Below, in pieces: positions 1 to 35,429 of a stretch of 64,000 bases of DNA. Under the pieces are notes generated by a model, which was not told where the DNA came from, made no database searches, and saw nothing but the letters and a program-made list of their open reading frames with translations. Each line of letters begins with the position of its first letter. Positions within the stretch are counted from its first letter, which is position 1. The DNA is from Symbiodinium natans (taxonomy: Eukaryota > Sar > Dinophyceae > Suessiales > Symbiodiniaceae). A program made the position numbers and the translations under genes. Where the stretch lies: positions 545,569 through 609,568 of the forward strand of contig CAJNDS010002182.1 of assembly GCA_905221605.1 (NCBI GenBank), written 5' to 3'.

Positions 1-869
1 CATGGTAGGACCACTCTATCCGTCAGCCCTACATGCGAGGGGAGCATCTGAGCATCATAGCTCTGTTCTCAGTTCCTCTTAGCTTGCACAGCAAACTGGA
101 CTTTTGTTCTCTGCGATGAAGTCAGCTCAAGGTCTTTTTGCGTCATTGTATCGGAGTTTTCCGCTCGCTTCTGTGTGGCGGTGCAGGCGCGAAAAGGGTT
201 TGGCCTTTGTTCTGAAGTGCTCGTAATCTGCCGTTCAAGTTCTGATTCAGGCCAGAAGCTCCTCTAGCAGTGCATGGACAAGCTAACATGGCAAGAAAGC
301 AGTTTCGGATAGCCGTGATGATCTCAGTTTCTGTAGATGAATCAGAATGAGCCCATGAGTCCATGAGTGAGAGATCTGCAGAAATTTGCAGAGAGGTGCT
401 GATCGGCTCTCTTGTGCGCGCTCCCGCAGCCACGGTTTTGCTTCTCGGTCGGCTCTTTGTGGAGGAGGCATCTCGAAGGTGTTAAAGCTTTAGTGTGAAA
501 ATAGCACGCCTTGCAATGCCTTGCACCCTGCAGGTGCAGTACCAAGTGTTCGTACCCTCGTGGCACTTACAAGAGTTGCAGAAAGAATCTTGGCAGTGCA
601 GAACCGCTGACACGGCAATGAGAGGTGTACACCTCTCCGATATACAAATCAGATGGCTGCAGTGATGCGATTTCTATTCTGGTTGGTGATTGGGTCTCGG
701 CAAAACTCCAGGCCACGGGATTTGCACTAGTTTGCTTGATGCTGAATGCTGAATCATGCTGACTCTGTTTGCTTTGCGTTGCTTTTGCTTTGCCTTGCCC
801 GCTTTGCTTGCAGCTGTCCGGCGGATGCAAGCTCTTGTGGGCATGCGTGGGCATTGACAGGTGGCATCC
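1..869. other. No gene recognised
   Basis: I see no family motif or convincing exon in this stretch. Minus-strand frames are open for up to 118 codons, but their composition is not protein-like and no neighbouring exon supports them. It may be intron or upstream sequence of the exon that begins near 874. Confidence 0.4.
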
Positions 870-2230
870 ATGCAGGACGTGATCCTTGAGGAACAGTTCC
901 ATTCCATTGTGGGATCCCAGCACATGCGGCAGTGGTTCAAGCTGCGGAAGGCGTATGCAATGATGGAGGACGCAAGGGTAACTCAGAATATCTGGTTGCC
1001 TGGTGGTGCGGTCGCATCATGTCGCGTCTAGTCCTTCCTAAGTCGCAGGACCACGAGCGTTCCACAGGCTGGAAGTATGACTTGGTGCCTCGGAGCCAGC
1101 GGAGATCAGATCAATTCTGCGGTTAGCCGAAACGTGTGAGTCCGACAACAAAGCTTCTGGATTAGGTCCTCAAGTTTCGGACGGATGTGGAACTTGCTAC
1201 GCCCATTCGCCTGGCAGACTTCCCAGAGGCAGGGCTCTGAGCTTTGTGCTTCGAAGTATCGCAGAGTGTCGAGCGTGCGCTACAGAGTGCCAGCGCAGAT
1301 TCTGAGCGCCTCCGTGGTCTACAGCGCGCACGATGTGGTTTTCTTCTGCAATCGCCAGGTCTGAGTTTGTGAATTTGATTCGTGAGTTCTGCATATGCCG
1401 CATATGCCGCTAATGACGTCACTGCCGGGAGGTGGCTCAGATTTTGCTGGATGACATCCTTCAGAAGCTCATCAGTCGTGCCGGGAACGAGAGCAGGCAG
1501 CCGTCATTGTCGGAGCATTGTTCTTACTGTGCCCGTGTACATATGGACTTCATTTTGCAAGTTTCAGCGCCTGGCAGGCTGTTCCCGCTGAACTACGACA
1601 GGCTGTTGCGCACGGATGAGGGCAACGCACTGCCATTGCAGGCTGGTTGCATGCGTGATGGAGCAAGTCTCTGCGCTGGACTTCTCCAGGTCTTTCCAGA
1701 TGTTGATGCGCGTTTTCATGCTGCTGTGGTTGGCGTCGGTCGAGGTCCCAGTTCTCAACGTTGCAATCAACGTTGCAATCTTGAGAGATAGCCTTCGGAG
1801 GCGTTTATTGCTAACATCTCGGACGGGTTCTTTGTTGCTTCTTCACACTTGAATATGGGGGGGAGCGGGCTTTGGGATAGCCGTGATGCGCCAAATGTTT
1901 GTTCAAGAAGGTGACTTTGGACGGACGCGGCGTGACACGGGATGCGACGGGGCGTCGGGTGCGTGAGGGGCGGGACGGTGTGTGATGGATGTAGCGGGGA
2001 CGTGCGAGAAGTGGGGAAGGGGTTGGGTGCGTCACGGGGCATGACGGGGCGTGATGGAGTATTTTTTCGGGTGAGGGGGGCGATTGTACAGGGCGTGGGC
2101 AAATTTCTGGCTTGACACAGATTTTGGGAGTGGGCATGTGTTGAAGGCCAGCTGCTGCCGTCCATTCGCAAGTTTCGCGCCGACTTGGAGGCGGCACATC
2201 GGCGAAGTGAGCAGGGAGAAGCCGCGCAGT
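870..2230 (+). CDS. Glycosyltransferase-like protein, multi-exon, partial
   Basis: Exon-like segments in protein order are: 874-975 (contains QHMRQWFKLRKAYAMM); about 1070-1090 (GWKYDLV); about 1166-1237 (VLKFRTDVELATPIRLADF); about 1240-1330 (acidic, helical); about 1433-1500 (VAQILLDDILQKLISRA); about 1561-1646 (VSAPGRLFPLNYDRLL); and about 2146-2228 (LLPSIRKFRADLEAAHRR). Joining exons two and three gives YDLVLKFRTD. A Q-x-x-KL-x-x-A block followed by a YDxVxKxRxD block is the pattern I know from eukaryotic nucleotide-sugar glycosyltransferase-like proteins, where the Asp would help bind metal and nucleotide sugar. That assignment is inference from two short motifs. No signal anchor or start codon was found. 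The later segments could belong to another gene. Acceptors are of the AG/G type seen across the window. Confidence 0.38.
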
Positions 2231-2539
2231 CCTGAGGCTTTGCAACATTTTGCAACATCAGACACATTCTCTGAATCAGACTGTCTTGTAAGCTCTCTTT
2301 TGCCTCTCCCTTTCCCTCCCTGCCACCAAAGTGGGCGATTAATCCTTAAGACGAAGACGACAAAGGATGACAAAGGTGTTTCCGTTTCATGTTGAGGTGC
2401 CAACGGTTTCCGGCCATTGGAGGACTGGCTATGGTACAATTCAGCTATGCCTAGCTAGAAACTGACGTGGTCTCTGGTTTTGGAGGTTTCGGAGTGACAC
2501 CAAGCAGTACCAGCACTGGAAGCGCACGAATCGCCTCCC

Positions 2540-3501
2540 GCGCGACGACGAAATGTGCTCGATGAGGCTTGGAGGTTGCATTGATTCTGCATTGAGCCTG
2601 CGCGGCCCCTGCTCGACAATTGCGCTTGATGTCGTTCGAGGAAGCGTTGCAACAGGCATTGGTTTTACCACGTCCACCGTGCCGAGCCCGAAGTGCTTAT
2701 GCGAGGATGGAGAGGAAGTGCCATGAAGCTCTCAAAGACCAGGCCAGGACATGAGCATGTGACATCATGCGACCGTGATTTGACATGCCGTGTCTCATGT
2801 CACCACGATATAGCTCACAAAATGGGGCAGTGGCAGGCACTACCACCATTGCAATTGCGAGCCGCCAGAGTGTGGCACTCAGTATTGGAGGCTTTTCAGC
2901 CTCACAAGCAAAGATCCAGAATGATCCCGATGTCGCAGGTGTGTGCCAGCAGGTTGGCCGCGGCCATGGCCATCACACCGTGCAGGATCAGCCAACTTGT
3001 CGACTAGCTTTGATGAGACCTGCTGTGGGAAAACAAGACTCGCGTGACTCGCAGATTCGTGCCAGTTAGATACGGAATGGCGCATCAGAGTGTCAGAAGT
3101 GTTGGGTTCTTTGCGCTTAAGTGGAGCAGAGCGCTCGTGTTTTCTCTGCCAAGCTTAGTCGCTACGCTTGCCTCCCTGACTAACCCACCACTGATCTTCA
3201 ATCCATCGAAAGTTGTTCAGGTATGATTGCTGAGAGCGGCATGGTGACCGGGCTCACTCAACGGCTGCCTCCTCCATGTCTATGTCATGGGTCGCTGGTG
3301 TAAAAACATTGCCGGTCATTGCTGGTTGCATGTTCCGAAGCAACGACAGCAATCCGCATCCACAATGGCAAGTAAGATCAGTAAGACTGAGACGTAATTT
3401 CGACTCCCTCGCCAGGCCTTATTGTTGCACTGGTGCTCCTGACTGCAGCAGTCTTGGGGACGTTGTATATCAGGAGAAAGCGGCAGCAAGCTGCCACTTG
3501 A
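2540..3501 (+). CDS. C-terminal part of a type I membrane protein
   Basis: The last exon starts near 3416 and reads GLIVALVLLTAAVLGTLYI followed by the basic tail RRKRQQAAT and a TGA at 3499-3501. One hydrophobic helix with a short positively charged tail is the standard end of a single-pass type I plasma-membrane or endomembrane protein. Upstream, 2547-2700 is open in a Cys-, Ser- and Gly-rich frame (CSMRLGGCIDS, then RGPCSTIALD), as expected for an extracellular or lumenal part. Segment 2840-2940 also looks coding (SVALSIGGFSASQAKIQND). The family is not recognised. It may be a separate gene or the end of the gene upstream. Confidence 0.4.
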
Positions 3502-5950
3502 CCTCCATTAAACTGCGGCTGTCACTGTGACATGCTATTTGTTGGTGCTTTGCTGAACATCTTGTCGTCGCAACCGCGCCGGAGTCGTCAGAATGCTCAG
3601 GCACGTGAAATTGCGGAGCCTTTGCGTGAAGGTTGACTTGAGCTTTCCTTTGACAAGGCCCCGGAGTTACTTCACTGAACAAGACTTCTCCATGTTTCAT
3701 ACTCAATCACCGATTCAGACTGATGTCCAAACGGGCCGGGGGCTTCCTTGGCCAATTGCGACCTGCAGGCACACGTCCCACGTTCTTCTCGTTTCCTCAC
3801 CCTCAGTGGATGTGAGCTGATGTGAGCAGCGATGCATCGACAAAGGCTCTTTTGGCTGCGGTTTGCACTGAACAAGTTGTTGAAGAGCAAGTACATGTAG
3901 AAATTTGTGACATTTCTTGCACGCTTCGAATCTTGCTCAATCATTGGCCCGAGCCTGACAGTTTTCCAACATGCTCTCAAGCGCAAGTGTCCCAACCTTG
4001 TCAAGGCAGTTTAGGAGTCGGATGGTGCTAGAGTCCTGAGCAGTACATGCAGACTCTTCAAGGAATCTCAACATCTCCAACTTAACAGCAGCCAAACATG
4101 GGTGAGACTAAATCCTCGCAGGCACAGTTTACGTTAGTTTAGATATGAAAGATGAGTTGTCGCTTCGGCACCCTCCCTCTCTTGCACGGGTGACTGTCGG
4201 CGACTAACGGCTAACGAGGACGGCATGTGACCCAGAAAAGGAATCCCATACACATCTGAGGTGCATTCGCCGGCAGCACAGCGGAAGTTTGCCATTCTCG
4301 CTGGCTTTGTGGCCTCTCGGCGTTGCAACCAGCCGCGCCATGCGGTGCCTGGACACATAGATTCGCAAAGTCAAAGTGATGGTCCCAAGGCCCTGCATGG
4401 GCTGGCCCTGCAGTTCTGCATCCAGACATCTGGGGAGGCTCATCAGGCGCAGCCTGAGTCACATGAGTCACATGTGTATCACGTGTCACGGCAGGGCGAG
4501 TAGCTTCAAAAACACAAACATGCAGCATTGTGCCGCATATTGTGTGCAATCTGCCAGGCAGCCCTTGAGCGAGTTCGGAAGCTAAACCGAGAGCATTTCC
4601 TCAACGGTACGAAAGAAGAGGCCTGGTCTTGGTTGCGCAGAGATGAAGATGCGATTTGGTTCAATGATTCTGAATGATTCGGATGCTGCTGCTTTTGGCG
4701 ATTCGCAGTACTCAGTTATCGGCAGATTCACTTTAGCTTTTCCCTCGGTGATCACGTTAACCTTTGGCCCGCTTCTGTATTTCGAAAGCCCCACAGCCAA
4801 AATTGCACCGCCCGGAGTTTTTCAACATCCTCGGGGAACGTGGGGTGGGGATGGCGTGGACACAGATGCACGGATTGAGTCGCAGGTAAGGGAGCATCAA
4901 CAGTCTTTAGCGCCCCCTCACGCTGAGAAATGCCTCCGCGGCCTAAACCTGTCGCATGTCTAAACGCCAGACACCAGCATCCTTTAAAGTTCGCCCAGGG
5001 GTGAAGGTTTGGGGTCGGGTTTACGCGCCCTGCACTGCAGTCATGGCAGATGACAGCAGGGCCACCGTAGCGCCAGAATCTTAAACCCTGCTCTCTCTAA
5101 GCCTTACTGCGCCTCGACGCTTTTGCCAAGTGTGCCTCCATTGTCGGCAAGTCTCTGAGTCTTCGGAGCCTTTGCCGAACAAGAAGGTATAAGATGCAAA
5201 GGCAATCGCTGGCAGGACAAGCTTCCGCAGGAGCAGCTACCATCCGAGTGGGCTCAAGGCTCAGTCACCTTGAGGAGCACTTGCTTCACATGTGGAGCAC
5301 TGAGCAAGATCCTGAGGCTCCAAATCCATGGGCGAGCGCGTCGCTCTTCGCCACGTCGCTCTGCAACCGATTTGACCGGCTTTGTGCCAGAGATACTGTG
5401 ATGAGATACACGTACTCATGCACTTCTTCCGTGCTCAGGATCTCTCTTCATGTCTTTTTCCATCTTCTTTGCCACTGGAAGGCGCATCGAGTGACTCTCA
5501 TTATAGCCCGTGTAGCCAATAGCCGTGAGGGTCTGGAATGGTGCGCCTTTTCGAAATGGGGTGCAAGGTCTGGAATGGTAGGGGCACAAACATCCCGACC
5601 CATCACTGCCCTGTGGACGATGTCTAGAAGAGCTGCCATAGGCCATGTGAAGAGGAAGCCTTTGAAACCTTTGGACATTCACATGGTCGTCTATTGTCGG
5701 GAATGGTCAGTACAACAGCTCCCCTCAACCAAAGCATACTCCAGTTTTTGGGTATTTATGGTTGGGTGGGGGGCTGGCGCGCCTGAGGGGTTCGAATTGT
5801 GGTATCTGCGGTGCGGTAAGACAGACGGGTCGTCTACGCTGTTTGCAGGTTGTATGCAAGCAAGTTTTCCCAAGCTGTCGATGAGTGTGTCGTGCGTTGC
5901 TTGTACAAGATTGCCTGAAGGTCGGTTTCCGAGCCTTCACATTGTTTCAG
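3502..5950. other. No gene recognised; probable 5' region of the P5A ATPase gene
   Basis: The P5A ATPase must have further N-terminal membrane exons upstream of 5951, and these should lie here. A plus-strand frame is open from 5194 (ATG) to 6012, and hydrophobic stretches occur around 4725-4790 and 5435-5520. None could be matched to the family, so the true start is unresolved. I see no repeat or mobile element in this stretch. Confidence 0.35.
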
Positions 5951-30433
<24,483 letters not shown>

Positions 30434-30830
30434 GGGATCACACAGAAATGGTAAAGGTCGACATACGCTTAATTACGCTTGGGTCCTTCTGTGGTGGTCT
30501 TCAATATTGACCTCTCGATCCGACTGACTCGTGTTTGTACTCAACAGCTCTCATGCTCATGTCCCCATCAAGAGCTCTTCGCTTGATGCTTTCATCATCG
30601 CAGAATGTGCCTCATGCGAGAGACCGTGGAAAGCTTTGCCAAGATTTGAAGGTGCTGGGCGTCTTCATTGTCCTCGGCACAGGCAACCTGCTAATGGCAG
30701 GTTTGGCCTTCTGGATGTGCCTCGCCGCATGTTTCCAACATCCTGCACGGATAGGCAAAGGTATTTAAAGGTATTTTTATTAAACTTGTGAGGTATCGGA
30801 GGCATTCGCAACAAGCTGATGAATGAGAGC
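30434..30830. other. Intergenic after the P5A gene; one hydrophobic segment
   Basis: A frame at 30640-30760 contains the hydrophobic run GVFIVLGTGNLLMAGLAFWM, which could be a membrane exon of the next gene. No supporting neighbour exons in the same style were found. Confidence 0.3.
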
Positions 30831-30834
30831 TCGG

Positions 30835-33800
30835 TGCGGCGTTAAAGATGCGCAAAGGCAGGTGCAAGCTGGACCGAGCAGCTTACATGGTCAAGCATTT
30901 AAAACCCATGGTCAGCAATGTGAGTATCTTGTTATGGTCGGTCAGTGTCAGACACAGATGCGTAGGCCACAGCTTGATGAGTAACCTGCCGGGTTAATGC
31001 CCTCAGATGGTGGGTGATGAACACTACACATCACAGAAAGCACGCGTCGCCCACCATCTGGTCCACCCTGACCACCTCAGCGTCGGGATTAAAAGTGCTT
31101 GTTGCATTCTGCCAATGCTGTCTTGCAGCTCGGAGAAGCAGAGGTTCCAATGCCTCTCTATGCTACGCACGACACATGTTCTCAGAACAAGGGTTCATGG
31201 CCCCTCTGCCCATCAGAAATCTTGTGGCTTGGATCGAGCTTGAGCAAATACTTCAAGGTCGGCAACTTGCAATCCGCTCCGACCGTTCATGCGTATGCCT
31301 TGTATAGTATGACTCCGCTTGCATTTGCCCCTGCAGTCATAAACAGTTTACAGCCATCCGCCGAGATATCCAGAGCACAGTTGCAGAATGATACGGACGG
31401 TTCCGCATGCACCCCAGTGCGATGCTTCGCGCCCAGAAGAGCGAGGCGCGGGCTGAGTTGAGACCGCAAGGTGAGTCACAGCAAGTGGTCTCAGGAAGAT
31501 GGCTTTGGAGAAGAGGCACCATTGGCATCATCGAATCAAACTCAGCCTCTCGATTCTCATGTCCCAAAATACAGCTGCACCTGCGGCACGTGTTGGCCCG
31601 AACTTGTTCAAGGTCTTTCGTCGACGACAAGGCGTGGACGTCGATTTTCGTGCTGAAATTTGCTGCAGCACCTGGAGATCTGAGACGACTCCTTATGTTT
31701 TTGATGACTCCGCTTGTTTAGTTGGCAAAATTTGTCCTCGGTGAGGCCCGTGTATCAAGGTCGCCGAGCAGACGCCACGACCTCATGCTTACCATAAGGT
31801 CATTGGTGTTCCATGTTATTCCGGTATTCCTAAAACCTCAGGACGCGACAGTGTCTCCAGCGCGACGTTGGGCTTCGATGATTTGAATGACTTCTGTGCA
31901 CCAGCCTCTCTCCAGGCACGCGGCGCATTCAGATTATGCACAGCACAGCTTTGATGATGGGCAACTTCACATCGGCACGTGTAGTTGATCCGCATCTCAT
32001 CATTCTCGGTGGAGGCGACTGAACAGACTCTTCGCACATTGCGAAGGCAACTGCTGGGTTGCTGATGATATCTGGGCAGCCAGCAGCATTGTGGTTGTGG
32101 CGAATGTGACTTCAGAGGGTCAGAGATACATGAAAGCACGAGCTTCTGGCAAAGTTCTGGCAATGGCCAGGTGCATTTTACGTTATGGCGCTACTTCAAG
32201 CGGTGTGGCACCTGGACTCGTATCATTGGAGAGAAAACTCTCGAAAGACTTGAAGTGCGAACATTATATGAAGGCCTTGGCTTGTGCAACTGGATGGTAC
32301 CCTTTGGTAGCATGGCAGGACAGTCACTCGAATGAGTAAGGTGCCATCGACCCATATGTGCAGGAGTTGCTTGGACCGGCCAAGGCCAAGACGTCCTCCA
32401 ATCCATTGCACGCTGCGAGTGTATATGCATTTTTTTGCGGTAGGCTAGAGCCGTGATGGCAGACGAGAGTCGTCTGAAGATGCTTGTGGAGTCAGCCGAT
32501 GCAGATCTCAGGACGGGCTGCTAGTAATGACGAAGTGAGACTGGAAACAGCGCTACGCGACCCGCCTCGGCCTGGCCCAGCGCAGCTTGCTGAGCATGTG
32601 GAGTTCGCAACCACGGGACCTTGAAGCTCTGCATTGGGGGGGGGGGGTGGGGGGGGGGGGGGGGGGGGGTGGGGTGGGGAGGGGTGGGGGGGGGGGGGGG
32701 TGGGGGGGGGTGGGGGGGGGTGGGGGTGGGGGAGGGTGAGGGTGGGGGAGGGGTGGGGGGGTGGCTGGTCCTGACGGTCGGCTTCTGCTCACGTGTTGGC
32801 TATGGACCCATTTCAGCCAAAAAAGTGGTCACCAGGTGTTGGGGAGGGGATTAGAGGTGGGGTGCCTGCTTTGTGCTCCCCATACACCTACGGCCCAAGG
32901 CCTCGGCGGATGACGTAGTGAGACTGGAAATATAAAAAGAGTGGAATTGCTGAAGTTCACACATGCGTGTGTTTTGCTAGAATAAGGACTGACGAGGCGC
33001 GCTGCCATCAGCAGCAGTTCAGAGAGAGTGTCCATTCATGTCCATTTACACTTCCAATTCTCCAAGCTTCTTTTTAACGGAAGGTTGGACACAAAGCCAG
33101 GCAACGGATTTCTGGGTTGGCAATCTGAATTGGAGCCGGTACCACCATGTCTTGCAAGCTCAGGGGACTTTTCAGAAAAGTTCATGCTGCAATGAAGTTG
33201 AAGAAGCAGGAGGATGGGAAATTCTCAGAAGCGCGAGCTTTGTGAGATACATTGCAATGCACCGAACACATTGAGCCCATGTTTGAAGATCATTGAAATA
33301 CCATGCAGAACATGAGAATTGTGGCAAGCATCGCGGAGGAAGCTCCTCAAGATGATGCGAGGCAATGCCAGCTCCTTGCTTGTCAGCTGGTTGAGATTGT
33401 TTCCTTCCTTGAGGGAGGTTGACGAGCTTGCCGAACACCCGCCAGATGATACGGTCAAGAGGTCCCGCTGGGAGCTTCAGACAGTGTTTGTGGCTTCTGG
33501 ATGCTTCTGGCAAAGTATGCCATCTCGGCAAGCCAGTGTGCAGGACGAAGCGGAGCTCGCGTCGCGAGTCCCGCCGCCGCTCTTCACAAGAGGCGAAAGC
33601 TCTGAGCGATTGAATCCATACCCTCAGAATCAACCTAATAGGGTTGGATTGCAGGCTCTGATGCGTGCCAGGCGACGAAAGTGGCTGGAGCACCCAAAAG
33701 TCCGAAGAAAGCACGCCGTGTATCTGCTGCTGGGCAGGACTGGCTGCCTGGTCAGCAAAAAACATATGCGGGTGATGCGACACGCGCGGCATGGGTGGTT

Positions 33801-34010
33801 GATGTACATGGTTTCTTCCCGTGCATGCGACTCTCGAAAGTCCCACGAAGCCATAGAATTTTGTAAAACCCATAGCGTCTTGGAACCAAAAGGCAGCTGT
33901 GAAGCTGTGAGCTGCCTTGCTTGATGTGACCAGTTGTGACCTGCAACTAATGCTCGATGCAGGACAAAGTGGAGCTCCCACCGTTGTCTCCTTCCAAGAA
34001 GAAAGGCTGA
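30835..34010 (+). CDS. Unidentified multi-exon protein, probably nuclear
   Basis: Exon-like segments are: 30849-30921 (RKGRCKLDRAAYMVKHLKPM); about 31850-31945 (SSATLGFDDLNDFCAPASLQ); about 32050-32165 (ADDIWAASSIVVVANVTSEG); about 32350-32405 (QELLGPAKAKTSSNP); 32456-32523 (DESRLKMLVESADADLRTG); about 33150-33237 (KLRGLFRKVHAAMKLKKQED); 33307-33415 (RIVASIAEEAPQDDARQCQL); about 33675-33800 (AGAPKSPKKARRVSAAGQDW); and 33963-34010, ending ELPPLSPSKKKG and TGA. The Lys/Arg/Ser-Pro-rich end suggests a nuclear protein. I recognise no domain, and these could be two genes. A G-rich insertion (32636-32765) splits it. Confidence 0.42.
32527..32930 (+). mobile_element. G-tract unit bounded by 21-bp direct repeats
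   Basis: ATGACGAAGTGAGACTGGAAA (32527-32547) and ATGACGTAGTGAGACTGGAAA (32910-32930) differ at one base. Between them are a 24-bp motif (32552-32575) that also occurs at 49118-49141 and 61255-61278, and a G/GGGGT tract. This looks like a dispersed repeat or an insertion flanked by duplicated target, but the ends are not defined. Confidence 0.4.
32636..32765 (+). repeat. Poly-G / (GGGGGT)n tract
   Basis: About 130 bases of guanine runs broken by single T or A, a strong potential G-quadruplex former. It sits inside the unit bounded by the 21-bp direct repeats. Confidence 0.95.
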
Positions 34011-35425
34011 TGTCATCCAGCAAAGCTGAAAGAAGCACTCCGGAGGGAGTTGCAGAATATCCGTGAAGCAAAGTTTTAAGTTCTCCGGCTCCGGGGCTGG
34101 GTTTTCCCACCTGATGTCTTGATGCAGTCAAGGCGTCAGTTGTGTAGATTAGGCGACGCTGGCAAAGCCACGTCATTCAACTTCGAGAGGGGGCGTGCTC
34201 TATGGTGCTCGTCTTCATTGCCTGCTTGGGTGATGCACAGCCAATCTAGGCCAGAAGACGGGCTTCTCTGGGTGCAAAATGATTCTTGGCCGGTCACCTG
34301 ACATTTGGATAGTCCTACCCTGACTCTCAGCACAGACAGGTAAACAAGCCCAGTTCAAGAGCAAACAGTGGCTCAAGGACTCGGAGGGCAAAGATAGCCG
34401 GTAGCGTCGAGCGAGATTGCCGAATGTATGGTTTGCATGCTTTTCATGCAACCTTCATTTTATTGAAGATACTGAAAGTTTTCATTTGCAAAGCGAACGC
34501 TTATAAAAATATGTCAGCGCGACGACATACCGAATGCCGCGGTATGCAGGAGTGACAAGCTTGACTCTGCGTGGACAATGGGGGATGCACTGGAAACCAC
34601 ATGTAACTGTGGTCAGGGTCTTCCCTACGCTTTCGGTGAGGCAAGAAACTAGTAACTCCCCAGAGCAGACGCAATTCCCTTGTCATGCCCACTCTTGCAC
34701 GGAAAGGACCTGCTCAAGGAGACCAGGCACAGTCTCGTCTCGGGAGTCGCCCACAACATCCCACAGCCAGGTTTGTTGGTCCCATCATCTGCCCTCCGGA
34801 CAGCACTTGGGCGGTGGGAAACTCTGTTTCGACAGAGGAGACGATGCTCATACTGTGCTGGGTTTATTTTGGAACATTGAAGTTTTTATGCTAAAAGGCT
34901 ACCATTGTTAGTGCCTCTCGGCATTGCTCGCATCACCTGGCATGCTCAATCATTTCTAGGTTGAGAGGGAGGGTGGCGAATGGGTGGGGCCGGGTGTAAA
35001 CATGTCCAACGTGCTTACGTGCAGGTTCATGTTCATATATGTTCATTTTGCTCATGCGAACGCAGTTGATACTCATGCTTTCACGGAATATGCAGGCCTG
35101 GCTTCAATTGAACAGCGAGTGCTTCAACCAAGTGCGTGTTTGTTGCAAATCCCCACAGCATGCAGTTCTGGTTACTTTCAAAGTTGCACCTTGTATTGAA
35201 GCTGTATTGGTTCATGGCTTGTAAATGCAGTGTAACGGCTTGTTGCCGAGTCGGCATGCACACACCCGGACGGCCACAAATAGGACAAAGCAAAATGAAA
35301 ATAGCCGTGGGAAACAAATCTGGACGTGAACGTACAAGTGAACCAAGGCTGTTGTGTTTGCTGCTTGCAGAAGCAGCGGTGTGCAGCAACTGAGCAATGG
35401 GGTTTGAAAGTTGCATTGTGCGCGG
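34011..35425. other. No gene recognised
   Basis: Short open frames only, none with family motifs or clearly protein-like composition supported by neighbours. Probably intergenic or intronic. Confidence 0.4.
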
Positions 35426-35429
35426 CAGC

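Noticed and set aside
2590-2640. RGPCSTIALD resembling a ketosynthase active-site region
   Set aside because: The catalytic CSSS block is missing and the frame leads toward a type I membrane tail, not a polyketide synthase.
33172-34176. 334-codon minus-strand frame
   Set aside because: Plus-strand segments with consistent exon style and a clean Lys-rich end at 34010 cover the same DNA. The minus frame has no motif and no partner exons.
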